48,562 nucleotides of DNA, from positions 1-48,562 of IMG/VR virus record IMGVR_UViG_3300030385_002740, one strand, 5' to 3'. Below are positions 30,792 to 40,218 of this stretch, piece after piece. The first letter of the stretch is position 1. Every line of letters starts with the position of its first letter. The notes under the pieces are model-generated. The model saw only the letters and a program-made list of their open reading frames with translations. It made no database searches and was not told the DNA's origin. This DNA comes from a virus. The position numbers were made by a program, and so were the translations under genes.

Positions 30792-31921
30792 AAGTTTTAT
30801 ACATAGGACACTATAAAGAAGGAACTGGCTGGGGACATGCGGCCATCGACTACATTCTAGCAATGGATGCTGCCGGAATAGACGTTGTTTGCAGGTCAAT
30901 AAATTTCAACGACAAGCCCGCAGAAATTCCCAGACGAATTCAAGAGCTTGAAGAAAAAAGCCTAAAGGGGTGTGATGTGTGCATACAGCACATTTTGCCC
31001 CACTATATGGACTATAATGGAAACTTTAAAAAGAACATTGCCCTCTATGCCACAGAGACAGACTCTTTTGAGAGGACAAATTGGCCAGAGCGCATTAATT
31101 TTATGGATGAGGCTTGGGTCATAAACGAACAAATGGTTGAGGCTTCCAAAAGAAGCGGCGTAAATATTCCCATTAAGGTAGTTCCCCATGCTTGCGATAC
31201 AAGCAAATTCAATAAAACATATAGCAAGTTTGAAATACCCCAATTACAAGACACATTCATATTTTATTTTATTGGGGAGCTTATAAGAAGGAAAAACTTG
31301 GTAGCGCTCATAAAGGCGTTTCATATAGAGTTTGATACGAACGAACCAGTTTCCTTAGTAGTAAAAGCTAACAAGTCGGGAATGGATGAAGACGAGTGTT
31401 TTAATCATATAAAAGAAATATGTATCCAAGTAAAAACCAATCTTAAGTTATATCCCACTCCTGACGATTATAAAAAAGAGGTTATAATTGCTCAGCGCCT
31501 TTCGGAAGAAGATATGTGCAGACTTCATGTCACTGGAGACTGTTTTGTTGCCCCTAGTTTTGGAGAAGCGTGGTGCATACCGGCATTTGACGCTATGGGC
31601 TTTGGAAGCACCCCAATATGTACAGATACGGGCGGCATGAAGGACTTTCTTAAAGAAGGTGGAGGAACATTAGTAAAAGCCTACCCGGAGCCAGCCTTTG
31701 GAATGACAGAAACCTTCCAAGACCTTTATACGGGATATGAAGACTGGCACAATATAGACATAAGAGAATTGCAAAAAGCGATGAGACGCATGTACAACCT
31801 TAGTTTAGAAAACTCCCCAGAATATCTTTCAATAAAAAAGACTGGGTTGGAAAATGTTGATAAATATTCTTATAAAGCAGTAGGCGAAACAATAAAGAAA
31901 GCCCTAGAAGATGCCAATTAG
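30788..31921 (+). CDS. GT4-like glycosyltransferase
   Basis: This is a 377-residue GT-B enzyme. The start MKVLYIGHYKEGTGWGHAAI is typical, with the glycine-rich loop after strand 1. The C-terminal domain starts at FYFIGELIRRKNLVALI (about 157-173). The donor loop is SFGEAWCIPAFDAMGFG, where the second acidic residue of E-x7-E is Asp. It probably adds a sugar from an NDP donor, in line with the flanking sugar-modifying genes. The donor cannot be deduced. Confidence 0.82.
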   Translation: MKVLYIGHYKEGTGWGHAAIDYILAMDAAGIDVVCRSINFNDKPAEIPRRIQELEEKSLKGCDVCIQHILPHYMDYNGNFKKNIALYATETDSFERTNWPERINFMDEAWVINEQMVEASKRSGVNIPIKVVPHACDTSKFNKTYSKFEIPQLQDTFIFYFIGELIRRKNLVALIKAFHIEFDTNEPVSLVVKANKSGMDEDECFNHIKEICIQVKTNLKLYPTPDDYKKEVIIAQRLSEEDMCRLHVTGDCFVAPSFGEAWCIPAFDAMGFGSTPICTDTGGMKDFLKEGGGTLVKAYPEPAFGMTETFQDLYTGYEDWHNIDIRELQKAMRRMYNLSLENSPEYLSIKKTGLENVDKYSYKAVGETIKKALEDAN

Positions 31922-32918
31922 TCCAGTTTCCTATATAACAAGAGCGGCAACACTTAAAGATAATGAGCCTCTCAACATTCTAACCTTCGTAACGCATGAA
32001 AGATATGAGCCAAACCTGTGCAAAACAGGCCATAACTTCTATGCATATACCGGGGAAGGGATTAGGGACTGGAATACTAACTATGCCCCAATACCAGACA
32101 ACTATTGTATTTTAGATAAAGGTCTAGGGGGAAAACAAATCCCGCTACATTTGGATATAGACCTTATAATATCACAAAATATTGTAGCACACTACGATTT
32201 AGCTCAAGGGATATCTCAATATTTAAACATTCCAATCATTAATATTCACCACACACTACCCCCTCCCGCATGGAAAAAAGAAGAGCTACAATCTTTATCT
32301 AGTAAAGTTGGCGTTTTTGATGTCTATATTACAGACCACAATCTTAAGGTTTGGAATATAAATCCAAAAAACTCTAAAGTAATATATCATGGAATTGATT
32401 CTAACTTTTGGAAGCCTGCAAAAAAAACCAAAAGAGGAAGCTACGCCCTGTCCGTAGTAAACGATTGGATAAATAGAGACTGGTGCTGTGGCTATAGCGT
32501 GTGGAAAGAGGCCACGGCAGGCATACCAGTCAAAGCAATTGGCGATACTCCGGGCCTATCTCAGCCAGCAAGCTCGTTGGAAGACTTGAGAGACAATTAT
32601 AATTCTTGCGGCCTGTTTGTTAATACCTCCACATACTCCCCCATCCCAATGTCTCTCCTTGAGGCCATGTCTTGTGGCTGCGCCGTAGTGTCAACCGCCA
32701 CCTGTGCAATACCAGAGATTATTGAAAATGGTGTAAATGGCTTTGCCACCAACGATATTTCAGAAATGAAAGAATATATTTCAGCAATATTAAAAGATGA
32801 AAAACTAAGAGATAGTCTAGGAAAAGAAGCACGAAAAACTATTTTAAATAAATTCTCTATCAAAAGATTTGCTGACGAATGGAATAAAATATTCTATGAG
32901 GTAGCAAACAATGCATGA
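31911..32918 (+). CDS. GT4-like glycosyltransferase
   Basis: This 335-residue GT-B protein overlaps the end of the previous gene by 11 bp. It has a substrate-domain segment INIHHTLPPPAW (111-122), an inter-domain VIYHGIDSNFW (157-167) and the donor loop SPIPMSLLEAMSCG (243-256), where the first Glu of E-x7-E is replaced by Pro-Ile-Pro. The loop is followed by PEIIENGVNG, the common end of GT4 donor sites. It is shorter than most of its class. It probably acts on the same glycan as its neighbours. Confidence 0.8.
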   Translation: MPISPVSYITRAATLKDNEPLNILTFVTHERYEPNLCKTGHNFYAYTGEGIRDWNTNYAPIPDNYCILDKGLGGKQIPLHLDIDLIISQNIVAHYDLAQGISQYLNIPIINIHHTLPPPAWKKEELQSLSSKVGVFDVYITDHNLKVWNINPKNSKVIYHGIDSNFWKPAKKTKRGSYALSVVNDWINRDWCCGYSVWKEATAGIPVKAIGDTPGLSQPASSLEDLRDNYNSCGLFVNTSTYSPIPMSLLEAMSCGCAVVSTATCAIPEIIENGVNGFATNDISEMKEYISAILKDEKLRDSLGKEARKTILNKFSIKRFADEWNKIFYEVANNA

Positions 32919-33687
32919 AAAATTGATACCAAATATAACAAGAAACTTTAAGCGTTTTGGTATTAAGCCACACCAGCTACCAAATGCCATTGGCATGTGG
33001 CCAAATGAACAAGAGTGCCTACTGTGGTGCGCGCTAAGTTCTAATCTAGAAGATAACTGGATGGAAATCGGCTCCTTTTGCGGAGGCTCTGCCGTTCTCC
33101 TTTGTTTAGCCAGAAGACTGACAAACAATAAGCCCAACAGTGTTTATTCTGTTGATTGCGATTTTGATAAATATCAATCCATAGCAGGAACACAGTCCTA
33201 TGTAGGAAATAGTGCTATGGGAATGTTTGATTATAATGTTTATAAAAAGGGTGCTTTCCAAGATTTATGCAGGCAAGTAAATTGTTACAGCGATGACATA
33301 GGGAAGCATTACGGAGAAGGCGACATAAGCTTTCTCTTTATAGACGGCTTCCATTCCTTTGCCCAAGTCGTCAAAGATTTTGAAACGGTAAAGCCATTCT
33401 TTTCAAAGGATGCCATTATAGCTTTTCATGACGTGTCTCCTGATATAAAGAAAACGGTAAAAGAAGACATTGATTTCGAGCCGCTGTTTAAATCCACAAA
33501 GGAAGACTTTTTTCTTGACGAAGCTATAAATTATATCCTAAAAAACAATCCAGATTTTTATCTTCTAGACATTCCGGCAAAAAGAAACGTAAAGCACTTT
33601 AAAGAAACAAGATTAACAAGTTGGGTTAGAGGAACAACCAGCCCATTTAATTCCTTTGCAGCTATTAGGAGGAAACATGAAAATTAA
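32911..33687 (+). CDS. class I SAM methyltransferase (Methyltransf_24-like)
   Basis: This is a 258-residue protein with the motif I region WMEIGSFCGGSAVLLCLA (about 50-67), then SVYSVDCDFD (about 78-87, motif II acid) and ISFLFIDGFHSFAQVVKDF (about 136-154), characteristic of the Methyltransf_24 group frequently found in capsule and O-antigen clusters. It may methylate a sugar or a sugar precursor. The start overlaps the previous stop by 8 bp; the end overlaps the next gene by 11 bp. Confidence 0.77.
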   Translation: MHEKLIPNITRNFKRFGIKPHQLPNAIGMWPNEQECLLWCALSSNLEDNWMEIGSFCGGSAVLLCLARRLTNNKPNSVYSVDCDFDKYQSIAGTQSYVGNSAMGMFDYNVYKKGAFQDLCRQVNCYSDDIGKHYGEGDISFLFIDGFHSFAQVVKDFETVKPFFSKDAIIAFHDVSPDIKKTVKEDIDFEPLFKSTKEDFFLDEAINYILKNNPDFYLLDIPAKRNVKHFKETRLTSWVRGTTSPFNSFAAIRRKHEN

Positions 33688-34135
33688 TTTAATACTAGAT
33701 GGTCACCCCTTGTCTGGCTACAAAAATATTGACCCGCATGGCTATGGGGATGAAACCAAGACTGTAGGAGATTTAGAAAATTTACATGACATAGTAGAGG
33801 ACGCCGAAGCTACAGAAATTTTGGCCCTAGATATTATAGATTTTCTCCCATTAAACTCTGTTGAGCCTGCCATAAGTCACTGGGTTTCTAAGCTTAGACA
33901 TGGGGGCAAAATAGCAATAGGGGGCAAGGACTTATGGCAAATATCAAAAGCTTCATATCAGAAAATTTTAGGTTTAGCCGAGGCCAATGAGGTCATACAT
34001 GGCACACAGGAAAGACCAAGAATAAGCCATCTTACCATAGATACCCTTATAGAGATTTTAGAAAAACAGGGGTTGCAAATTATCAAAAAAAGAGTAAATA
34101 AGTTCGATATGACAGTAGAAGCCCAGAGGCCATAA
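33677..34135 (+). CDS. predicted SAM-dependent methyltransferase-like protein (152 aa)
   Basis: ATG 33677 is chosen over a longer frame because AGGAGG lies just upstream. The protein recalls small methyltransferase-like proteins found in phage and capsule clusters: an acidic strand EILALDIIDFLPLNSVEPAI followed by SHWVSKLRHGGKIAIGGKDL resembles the post-motif II region of class I methyltransferases, where the glycine-rich SAM loop would precede. That N-terminal loop is reduced here (GYKNIDPHGYGDETK), so it may be a degenerate or non-catalytic relative. Confidence in catalytic function is low. Confidence 0.6.
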   Translation: MKINLILDGHPLSGYKNIDPHGYGDETKTVGDLENLHDIVEDAEATEILALDIIDFLPLNSVEPAISHWVSKLRHGGKIAIGGKDLWQISKASYQKILGLAEANEVIHGTQERPRISHLTIDTLIEILEKQGLQIIKKRVNKFDMTVEAQRP

Positions 34136-34138
34136 CAT

Positions 34139-34963
34139 ATGAATCTTCCAAGAATTACTATAGTAATAGCAAACTATAACTACGGGCAGCATGTTGGCGA
34201 TGCCATAGATAGTGCGTTAAACCAAGACTACAAAGGCTTAATTAATATTTGCATTGTAGACGATGGTTCCTCAGACAATTCTTGGGATGTAATAAAATCG
34301 AAGCTAAAAAACCCCAAAGAATTAATATCAACCAGTCCACCAAAAGAGTTCAAAGAGCCGGTACTGACAGATAGAAGAGAAAACCGTGTTATTTTTGCCA
34401 TAAGAACAGATAATAATGGTGCAAGCATCGCTAGAAATATTGCAATAGAATACTGTCTAGAATTTACCGATGCGTATTGCATACTTGATGCGGACGATGA
34501 ATACTACCCACCCAAAGTTTCAAGCCTAGTTCTTAAATGGCTTCATAATCCTAGAGAAATCGGCGTTGTTTATGCAGATTATGACATTATAAACACAAGC
34601 ACCGGGAGGATTTTGCCGGAATTTAAGCAGCCCTACAATAGAGAAATATTATCTCAAGAATGCATAGTGCATAGCAATGCTTTAATTAGCAAAGAAGCCT
34701 TTTTAACAACCAGAGAAGAGAATGGCGAATTTTATGACTCTGCATTACATGGCCCTGCCAGTGGAGATTTTATTGGCTCTTCGGAAGACTATGACTTATG
34801 GATACGAATTTCTGAGAAGTTTTCGATGATACACATTCCTACCTCTTTAGGCATAGCAAAAATCACCGGAAAAAATCAAAGCAGCAAAGTTACGCCTAGC
34901 GTTTTTGGCTCTAACGCTCAGCACATTAAAGAGAAATCTGAAAAAAGGCGCGATGGGAAATAA
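34139..34963 (+). CDS. GT2 glycosyltransferase (GT-A fold)
   Basis: This 274-residue inverting-type GT2 enzyme begins RITIVIANYNYGQHV, with the nucleotide-binding VDDGSSD at 40-46 and the metal-binding DxD, LDADDE, at 116-121. DNNGASIARNIAI at 91-103 is the typical acceptor-side loop. There is no membrane segment, so the product is made in the cytosol. It follows the methyltransferase-like gene by 3 bp and overlaps the nucleotidyltransferase downstream by 11 bp. Confidence 0.87.
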   Translation: MNLPRITIVIANYNYGQHVGDAIDSALNQDYKGLINICIVDDGSSDNSWDVIKSKLKNPKELISTSPPKEFKEPVLTDRRENRVIFAIRTDNNGASIARNIAIEYCLEFTDAYCILDADDEYYPPKVSSLVLKWLHNPREIGVVYADYDIINTSTGRILPEFKQPYNREILSQECIVHSNALISKEAFLTTREENGEFYDSALHGPASGDFIGSSEDYDLWIRISEKFSMIHIPTSLGIAKITGKNQSSKVTPSVFGSNAQHIKEKSEKRRDGK

Positions 34964-35654
34964 TACCAGATTTGTTACATCTATAAAATCCAGAAACGGA
35001 AAAAATACCACAGCCGTCATATTGTCGGCTGGCGTGGGATACAGAATGAAGTCTTATGGCCCGAAGTGCCTACTAAAGACAGATTTGGGAAAAAGCATAT
35101 TAGAACACCAGATTGAAACAGTAGACTTGTGTTTGCCAAAAAGTGACATTATAGTAGTGCTAGGTTTTGAATGTGACAAGGCTATTAAGGTTTTGGACAA
35201 AAGAAGCAGAGTTGTTGAAAACCAGCTTTACGAAGAAACTAATACAGCAGAAAGCTTAAGGCTGGCCCTAAACAATGGAATAAGGGACAGCGTTTTGATA
35301 ATGCACGGAGACCTAAAGTTTAACAAAGAAACGCTTCTTCAATGTGACTTCAGAAAATCCTTTGTTATTGTGGACTCCCAAGAACAGTTTAAGGAAAGTG
35401 AAATAGGGGTTACAATAAACAATAAGCGAGCGGCCAGATTTGGATACGGATTAGACACCAAGTGGGCACAAATTGTGTTCTTGAGAGATAAAGAATTGAG
35501 CTTATTAAAAAGCATTTGTAAAAATAGGGAGAGACAAAGAATGTACACCTTTGAAATACTAAACGAAATATTGGATAATGGCGGCGCTCTAACTACAATA
35601 GAGCCAGAGGGAATGATTATAAAAGACATAGACTCCTCAAGAGATTTGCTATGA
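34953..35654 (+). CDS. sugar-1-phosphate nucleotidyltransferase-like protein
   Basis: ATG 34953 with AAAAGG upstream is preferred to the frame start at 34905. The 233-residue protein has the NTP-transferase N-terminus AVILSAGVGYRMKSYGPKCL (G-x-G-x-R, then PK), which binds the nucleotide. It then shows a HGDLKF acidic strand that would hold the metal. The enzyme would join NTP and a sugar-1-phosphate to make the NDP-sugar used by the adjacent transferases. It is shorter than full pyrophosphorylases (about 290). The nucleotide and sugar cannot be told apart by eye. Confidence 0.72.
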   Translation: MGNNTRFVTSIKSRNGKNTTAVILSAGVGYRMKSYGPKCLLKTDLGKSILEHQIETVDLCLPKSDIIVVLGFECDKAIKVLDKRSRVVENQLYEETNTAESLRLALNNGIRDSVLIMHGDLKFNKETLLQCDFRKSFVIVDSQEQFKESEIGVTINNKRAARFGYGLDTKWAQIVFLRDKELSLLKSICKNRERQRMYTFEILNEILDNGGALTTIEPEGMIIKDIDSSRDLL

Positions 35655-36715
35655 AAATAATGATTTCGAGTGACGGGCCTCATGCTCATTATTACATAAG
35701 AATGGGATGGGCAAGGGTTTTTCAAATGATGGGGCATGAAGCCCATCTTTGGGACATAAACGGAAAGAATCCCTATGATGCGTTTGATGAATTTGAGCCA
35801 GACATATTTATAGGACAAAGCTACAATCTTAACGAGTCCGTATTTAAGTGCATTAAAGAGAGACCCCATTTAAAGGTTGCGTTAAGAGCTTCTGACTGGG
35901 GAGATATACAAAAGGAAATAGACACAGACAACTATAATATTTTAGTTGCAAGCGACAAAGAAATAAGGCTTGTAGAAAAACTGAAAAAAGAAACTGGCCA
36001 ACCAACCTTTGTATACAACCATTATCACGACAACTGGATATCAAAAACCCATAATAATTGGAGTGACTTAGGAATAAATGTGGTTTCCATGCTTAGCGCC
36101 GCCGATGTGTTTGAGTACTTAGGTGGAAAAGAGACTCCAGAATTAAAATGTGACATTGGGTTTGTTGGTGGCTACTGGGAATATAAGGCAAGAAATCTTG
36201 ACCCATATTTGCTTCAACTATGCTACCCACTTGGCGAATACAACATCAAAATCTTTGGCAACCAAGGCTGGCCGGGGCCGAACTACTTGGGCTGGATAAA
36301 TGATAGTCAGGTAAAAAATCTCATAGCATCGTCTACCATCTGCCCCAACATCAGCGAACCCCACTCCCAAGACTTTGGTTATGACATTATTGAAAGACCC
36401 TTCAAGATTCTAGCCGGTGGCGGCTTTTGCATATCAGATTATGTTCAATCAATGGCCGAAGATGTATTTAATGATGACGAACTTCTTTTTGCTAAAAGCC
36501 CTGAAGAATTTAAAGACATGGTTGACCACTATATCAAATATCCAGACGAAAGACGAAAGTATATGGCTAGGGGGCAAGAGTGTGTTTTATCCAAACATAG
36601 CTATTTTCACAGGGTTGCAAAAATGTTGTCTGAATTTGGACTAGATGAAGAATCTACTAAATGCTTTAAAGTTTATGAAAACATTTTGGGGCAAGCGGGG
36701 GTTGGGGTCAAATGA
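35651..36715 (+). CDS. CgeB/Glyco_trans_1_2-like glycosyltransferase
   Basis: This 354-residue GT-B protein starts MKIMISSDGPHAHYYIRMGW. A central segment CDIGFVGGYWEYKARNLDPY (about 168-187) and a late segment DIIERPFKILAGGGFCISDY (about 246-265) with DELLFAKSPEEFKDMVDHYI are typical of the CgeB-type group that lacks the classical E-x7-E. These proteins occur in spore-coat glycosylation and in capsule clusters. It overlaps neighbours by 4 bp on both sides. Confidence 0.75.
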   Translation: MKIMISSDGPHAHYYIRMGWARVFQMMGHEAHLWDINGKNPYDAFDEFEPDIFIGQSYNLNESVFKCIKERPHLKVALRASDWGDIQKEIDTDNYNILVASDKEIRLVEKLKKETGQPTFVYNHYHDNWISKTHNNWSDLGINVVSMLSAADVFEYLGGKETPELKCDIGFVGGYWEYKARNLDPYLLQLCYPLGEYNIKIFGNQGWPGPNYLGWINDSQVKNLIASSTICPNISEPHSQDFGYDIIERPFKILAGGGFCISDYVQSMAEDVFNDDELLFAKSPEEFKDMVDHYIKYPDERRKYMARGQECVLSKHSYFHRVAKMLSEFGLDEESTKCFKVYENILGQAGVGVK

Positions 36716-37644
36716 AAATCTTAGTTACTGGGGTAACAGGTTTCATAGGAAGACATTTGATTCGCAGCTTGGCGGAACTTGGAAATAATGAATTAATTAC
36801 CGTATCCAGAACAGTTCCAAACAATCTTACAGAATCACATCACCATATCACCTGCGATATGGGAGACACAAACTGTGACACGTTTGAAAAAACCTGTGAG
36901 CATTATAAGCCAGAAGTCATATTTCATTTGGCCTCTAATGCAGTTCCCAATCTAGAAAACAAAAACCCCTACTCCATGATTCAGGACAACATAATATCTA
37001 CGCACAAAGTTGTGGAGTCTGCGCCACAGGGTTGTCGTGTAGTATTAATATCTTCTGTTACTGTTTATGGTGACTGGCTCTTTAACAATTACAAAACAAG
37101 AGGTTTAAAATGCAAAGAATCATATTTCACCAAGCCCACATCTGTTTACGGTATGACTAAGAGGGCGTCGGAATCTCTTATTGAAATATATACCGCAATG
37201 GGAAAAATAAATGGGTGTTGTCTTAGGTTGTGCGCGACAATTGGTGGTGGATTGACTCATGGAATCATTAAAGATTTTATCGCCAAGCTTCAATCACCAA
37301 ACCCCAGCCTAGAAGCCTTGGGCAGATGTCCCGGCTCCACCAAGCCGTTTTGTCATGTTGATGATGCCGTAAGCGCTATGATTCTAATGATGAATAATGA
37401 CACTAATTCTAGATTCAATGTGTGTCCAGACGATGAACTTAGCGTGGCTGAAATTGCTGGAATTGTAATGCGCGCTTGTGGCATAATTAAGACGGTAAAA
37501 TGGTTAGGAGATAAAGCCAACTGGAAGGGAGACAATAAGATAATTAGAGTTTACAATCATAAAATTAAACAGATTGGCTGGAAGCCTAAATATCCACGCT
37601 CAGAAGATGCCATTATAGCCGCCGTAAAGGAAAGCCTGTGCTAA
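36712..37644 (+). CDS. NAD(P)-dependent sugar epimerase/dehydratase (extended SDR)
   Basis: This 310-residue extended SDR has the NAD-binding loop GVTGFIG (7-13), the active-site serine strand LISSVTVYG (about 112-120) and the catalytic Y146/K150 in SVYGMTK. It resembles UDP-glucose 4-epimerase or dTDP-sugar reductase-type enzymes, acting on an NDP-sugar. It is the first of two SDRs in tandem (with 37638); a similar pair is found at 45451 and 46374. Exact reaction is unresolved. Confidence 0.85.
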   Translation: MKILVTGVTGFIGRHLIRSLAELGNNELITVSRTVPNNLTESHHHITCDMGDTNCDTFEKTCEHYKPEVIFHLASNAVPNLENKNPYSMIQDNIISTHKVVESAPQGCRVVLISSVTVYGDWLFNNYKTRGLKCKESYFTKPTSVYGMTKRASESLIEIYTAMGKINGCCLRLCATIGGGLTHGIIKDFIAKLQSPNPSLEALGRCPGSTKPFCHVDDAVSAMILMMNNDTNSRFNVCPDDELSVAEIAGIVMRACGIIKTVKWLGDKANWKGDNKIIRVYNHKIKQIGWKPKYPRSEDAIIAAVKESLC

Positions 37645-38576
37645 ACAAAAATGGCAATATAGTTATTACAGGAGGAACTGGCTTTTTGGGTCGGGCTGTC
37701 TGTAAAGAACTGTATGGCAAGAAATATAGAAGCATTATTCCTGTTAATTCTCAGGACTATGATTTACGGCTATGTGAAGAAGTAAAAACACTCTATGTAG
37801 ATACGCAGCCAGATGTGGTCATACATCTAGCGGCTACGGTGGGTGGCATTGGAGCCAACAAGGAAAATCCCGGCAGGTTTATATATGAAAACCTTGTTAT
37901 GGGCACTCACCTGATTGAAGAAGCTAGGATTAATGAAATTGATAAGTTTATTATGGTAGGAACTGTTTGTTCATACCCTAAGTTTACACCTGTTCCATTT
38001 AAAGAAGAAGACCTCTGGAATGGATATCCAGAAGAAACAAATGCTCCGTATGGAATAGCTAAAAAAACCTTAATGCAGATGGTTATATCTTACAAAGAGC
38101 AGTATGGCCTCAATGGTGTAAACTTACTGCCAGTAAATATGTATGGCCCTAATGATAACTTTGACCCCCAAAGTAGCCATGTTATTCCGGCATTAATCCT
38201 TAAATTTCATGAGGCAATGCAAGACTTTCCTCATAAGGATGTAGAGGTTTGGGGTACTGGAAAGGCTAGTCGTGAATTTTTATATGTTAATGATTGCGCC
38301 AAAGCAATTGTAATGGCAATGGAAAAACACAATGACCCACAACCAGTTAACGTGGGAACTAACAGGGAAATTACAATCCATGATTTGGTAAATCTTATAG
38401 CCACTAAAATGGAATATAATGGCAAGATAATTTTCGACCCCTCAAAACCTGACGGCCAACCTCGAAGATGCCTAGATACCACCAAGGCAAAAGAGCTTTT
38501 TGTCTTTGAGGCTGAAACTTCATTCTCAGAGGGGTTGGAAAAAACAATAGAATGGTTTAAGAAACAATGCAGATAA
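37638..38576 (+). CDS. GDP-L-fucose synthase-like SDR (fcl/WcaG family)
   Basis: The GTG start at 37638 has AAAGGA upstream and overlaps the previous stop. The 312-residue protein has GGTGFLG (12-18), the diagnostic AATVGGIGANKENPGRFIYE (65-84), GTVCSYPKFTP (108-118, holding the active-site Cys) and the intact catalytic Y138/K142 in PYGIAKK. The C-terminal part has SREFLYVND. GDP-L-fucose synthase converts GDP-4-keto-6-deoxymannose to GDP-L-fucose. The preceding enzyme, GMD, is not in the window and may come from the host. The family is firm; the exact sugar may differ. Confidence 0.85.
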   Translation: MLNKNGNIVITGGTGFLGRAVCKELYGKKYRSIIPVNSQDYDLRLCEEVKTLYVDTQPDVVIHLAATVGGIGANKENPGRFIYENLVMGTHLIEEARINEIDKFIMVGTVCSYPKFTPVPFKEEDLWNGYPEETNAPYGIAKKTLMQMVISYKEQYGLNGVNLLPVNMYGPNDNFDPQSSHVIPALILKFHEAMQDFPHKDVEVWGTGKASREFLYVNDCAKAIVMAMEKHNDPQPVNVGTNREITIHDLVNLIATKMEYNGKIIFDPSKPDGQPRRCLDTTKAKELFVFEAETSFSEGLEKTIEWFKKQCR

Positions 38577-39379
38577 TAAAAACGGGGGACTGGGATAATA
38601 TATCAATAAAAAAGACAAGCTCTGGCGTTCCAATTATCAATTGCGACATTTGTAAAGCGCTAAAGAATATTGACGATGAAGAGATTGTCTTAATAACTGG
38701 CGATGTGGATTTCGGCATATCAGAATATAACTCCGGACTTGCCATTGACAAGACCGCAAGGCAGGGATTAAAATCCAGCTTAATGATGCGAGAACAATAT
38801 GAAATCTCTACTAGAAATTATATACATGATATATTTCCAGAAATACCCCCAAAAATTAAAATGTGGTATTCAACCCACGCCAATTTAATTCATGACACAA
38901 TATCTTGCTTGCCATTGGGGGTAAATTGTGATATATTAAAATATAAAAAGGGCATCAAGGCACAAAAATATTTATACCTAAATTTTACAGACGAAAATGG
39001 CAGAGACTATGTAATAGATAAATTTGAGGACTACCCGTTTGCCACAATTGTTAAAAATAGAATATCTGCAAACAAATATTTTCAAGAGCTTCAAGAACAT
39101 AAATTTTGCATATGTCCACAGGGGAATGGCGTAGACACCTATAGATTTTGGGAATGTTTATATTTGGGCGTTATACCAATTGTAACAAGATGCCCACTAG
39201 TGGAGCAATTTGAAGACTTGCCCATATTTATAGTAAATTCTTGGAGCGAATTTAGATTTCTTTGCCGTTTGTCAACAGAATTTTTGGACTATAAATACAA
39301 CGAAATAAAACATAAATCTTGTAATACCGAAAAGCTTGACTATAATTATTGGGTTGATAAAATTCTTAATACGGATTAG
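38567..39379 (+). CDS. exostosin-like (GT47-like) glycosyltransferase, paralogue of 1945-2865
   Basis: The 270-residue protein carries the exostosin-family signature HKFCICPQGNGVD, then RFWECLYLGVIPIV (178-206). Residues are shared with the 1945-2865 protein at the same relative place (CPxGNGVDxxRxWExLYLGxxPIV) and in the N-terminal GDVDFG against GYTDFG. It starts ten bases inside the end of the fucose synthase-like gene. The pair of paralogues, one outside the main cluster, suggests two linkages or two acceptors. Donor and acceptor are unknown. Confidence 0.72.
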   Translation: MQIIKTGDWDNISIKKTSSGVPIINCDICKALKNIDDEEIVLITGDVDFGISEYNSGLAIDKTARQGLKSSLMMREQYEISTRNYIHDIFPEIPPKIKMWYSTHANLIHDTISCLPLGVNCDILKYKKGIKAQKYLYLNFTDENGRDYVIDKFEDYPFATIVKNRISANKYFQELQEHKFCICPQGNGVDTYRFWECLYLGVIPIVTRCPLVEQFEDLPIFIVNSWSEFRFLCRLSTEFLDYKYNEIKHKSCNTEKLDYNYWVDKILNTD

Positions 39380-39383
39380 CAAC

Positions 39384-40217
39384 ATGGTTACGTCTATAAT
39401 TTTTAGCAAAAATAGAGCATGCCAACTGGACTTGCTTTTATCCAGTATTGAAAAAAACTTTCAAGACACTGATGAAATATTTGTCATATATAAACACACA
39501 GATGATTTATTTCAAAAAGCATATGATTTGCTTGTAGAGAAATTTAGCAAGAACGAGCAGATTAAATTTGTGCTTGAGTCTGATTTTCAGGAAGACACTG
39601 TAAAGGCTTGCTCAGAAGCTAAGAACAGCTATTTAGCATTTTTTGTAGATGATGATATTGTCTATAGAGATGTTAGCATTAATAAGCTTTTAGATGGTGC
39701 CTTTACAGAGAACATGAGTTGTATATCTTTAAGGCTTGGCGACAACACCGTAGTACAAGATTGCTATACGGGACAACCCTGCATAATACCGGATATCCAC
39801 AATGTAATTGAAAAAGATGGCGGCGTTTTATTTGTTTGGAACTGGATTTCTTTGGGTGGTCGTCATACTAATTTTGGATATCCTTTTTCTGTTGACGGAC
39901 ATGTTTATCCCAAAGAGGACATTATTCCTATCATTCAACAATACGAATATGATACCCCAAATGCATTTGAGGGACGGTTTGATAAAAACTGGCTAAAACC
40001 TGACATGTGCTGTTTGAAAACTAGCTCAGTAGTAAACACCCCCCTGAACCTTGTGGGTTCATCTCAGAACAGGGCTGGAGAACAATTTGGCATATCGCTT
40101 GAAGAACTGAATAATAATTACGTGGAAGGTTTTAGAATATCTTTAGAAGATATGGATTTTTCCAACATTAGAGGGTGCCATCAAGAGCTACCCATAACAT
40201 TTAAACGAGGAGAATAA
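39384..40217 (+). CDS. GT-A glycosyltransferase-like protein (277 aa)
   Basis: ATG 39384 lies four bases after the previous stop; a longer frame from 39336 would overlap that gene without need. The N-terminus MVTSIIFSKNRACQLDLLLS is a GT-A first strand and helix, and FVDDDIVY (87-94) supplies the DxD metal motif. The C-terminal part (about 180-277) has WLKPDMCCLKTSSVVNTPLN and is less familiar. It is likely a GT2-superfamily sugar transferase acting in the same pathway. No membrane anchors are seen. Confidence 0.7.
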   Translation: MVTSIIFSKNRACQLDLLLSSIEKNFQDTDEIFVIYKHTDDLFQKAYDLLVEKFSKNEQIKFVLESDFQEDTVKACSEAKNSYLAFFVDDDIVYRDVSINKLLDGAFTENMSCISLRLGDNTVVQDCYTGQPCIIPDIHNVIEKDGGVLFVWNWISLGGRHTNFGYPFSVDGHVYPKEDIIPIIQQYEYDTPNAFEGRFDKNWLKPDMCCLKTSSVVNTPLNLVGSSQNRAGEQFGISLEELNNNYVEGFRISLEDMDFSNIRGCHQELPITFKRGE

Positions 40218-40218
40218 A

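Noticed and set aside
35339-35869. Long ORF on the minus strand (176 codons)
   Set aside because: It lies across two well-supported plus-strand genes (nucleotidyltransferase and CgeB-like transferase). Its product has no known motif, and no other gene uses the minus strand.
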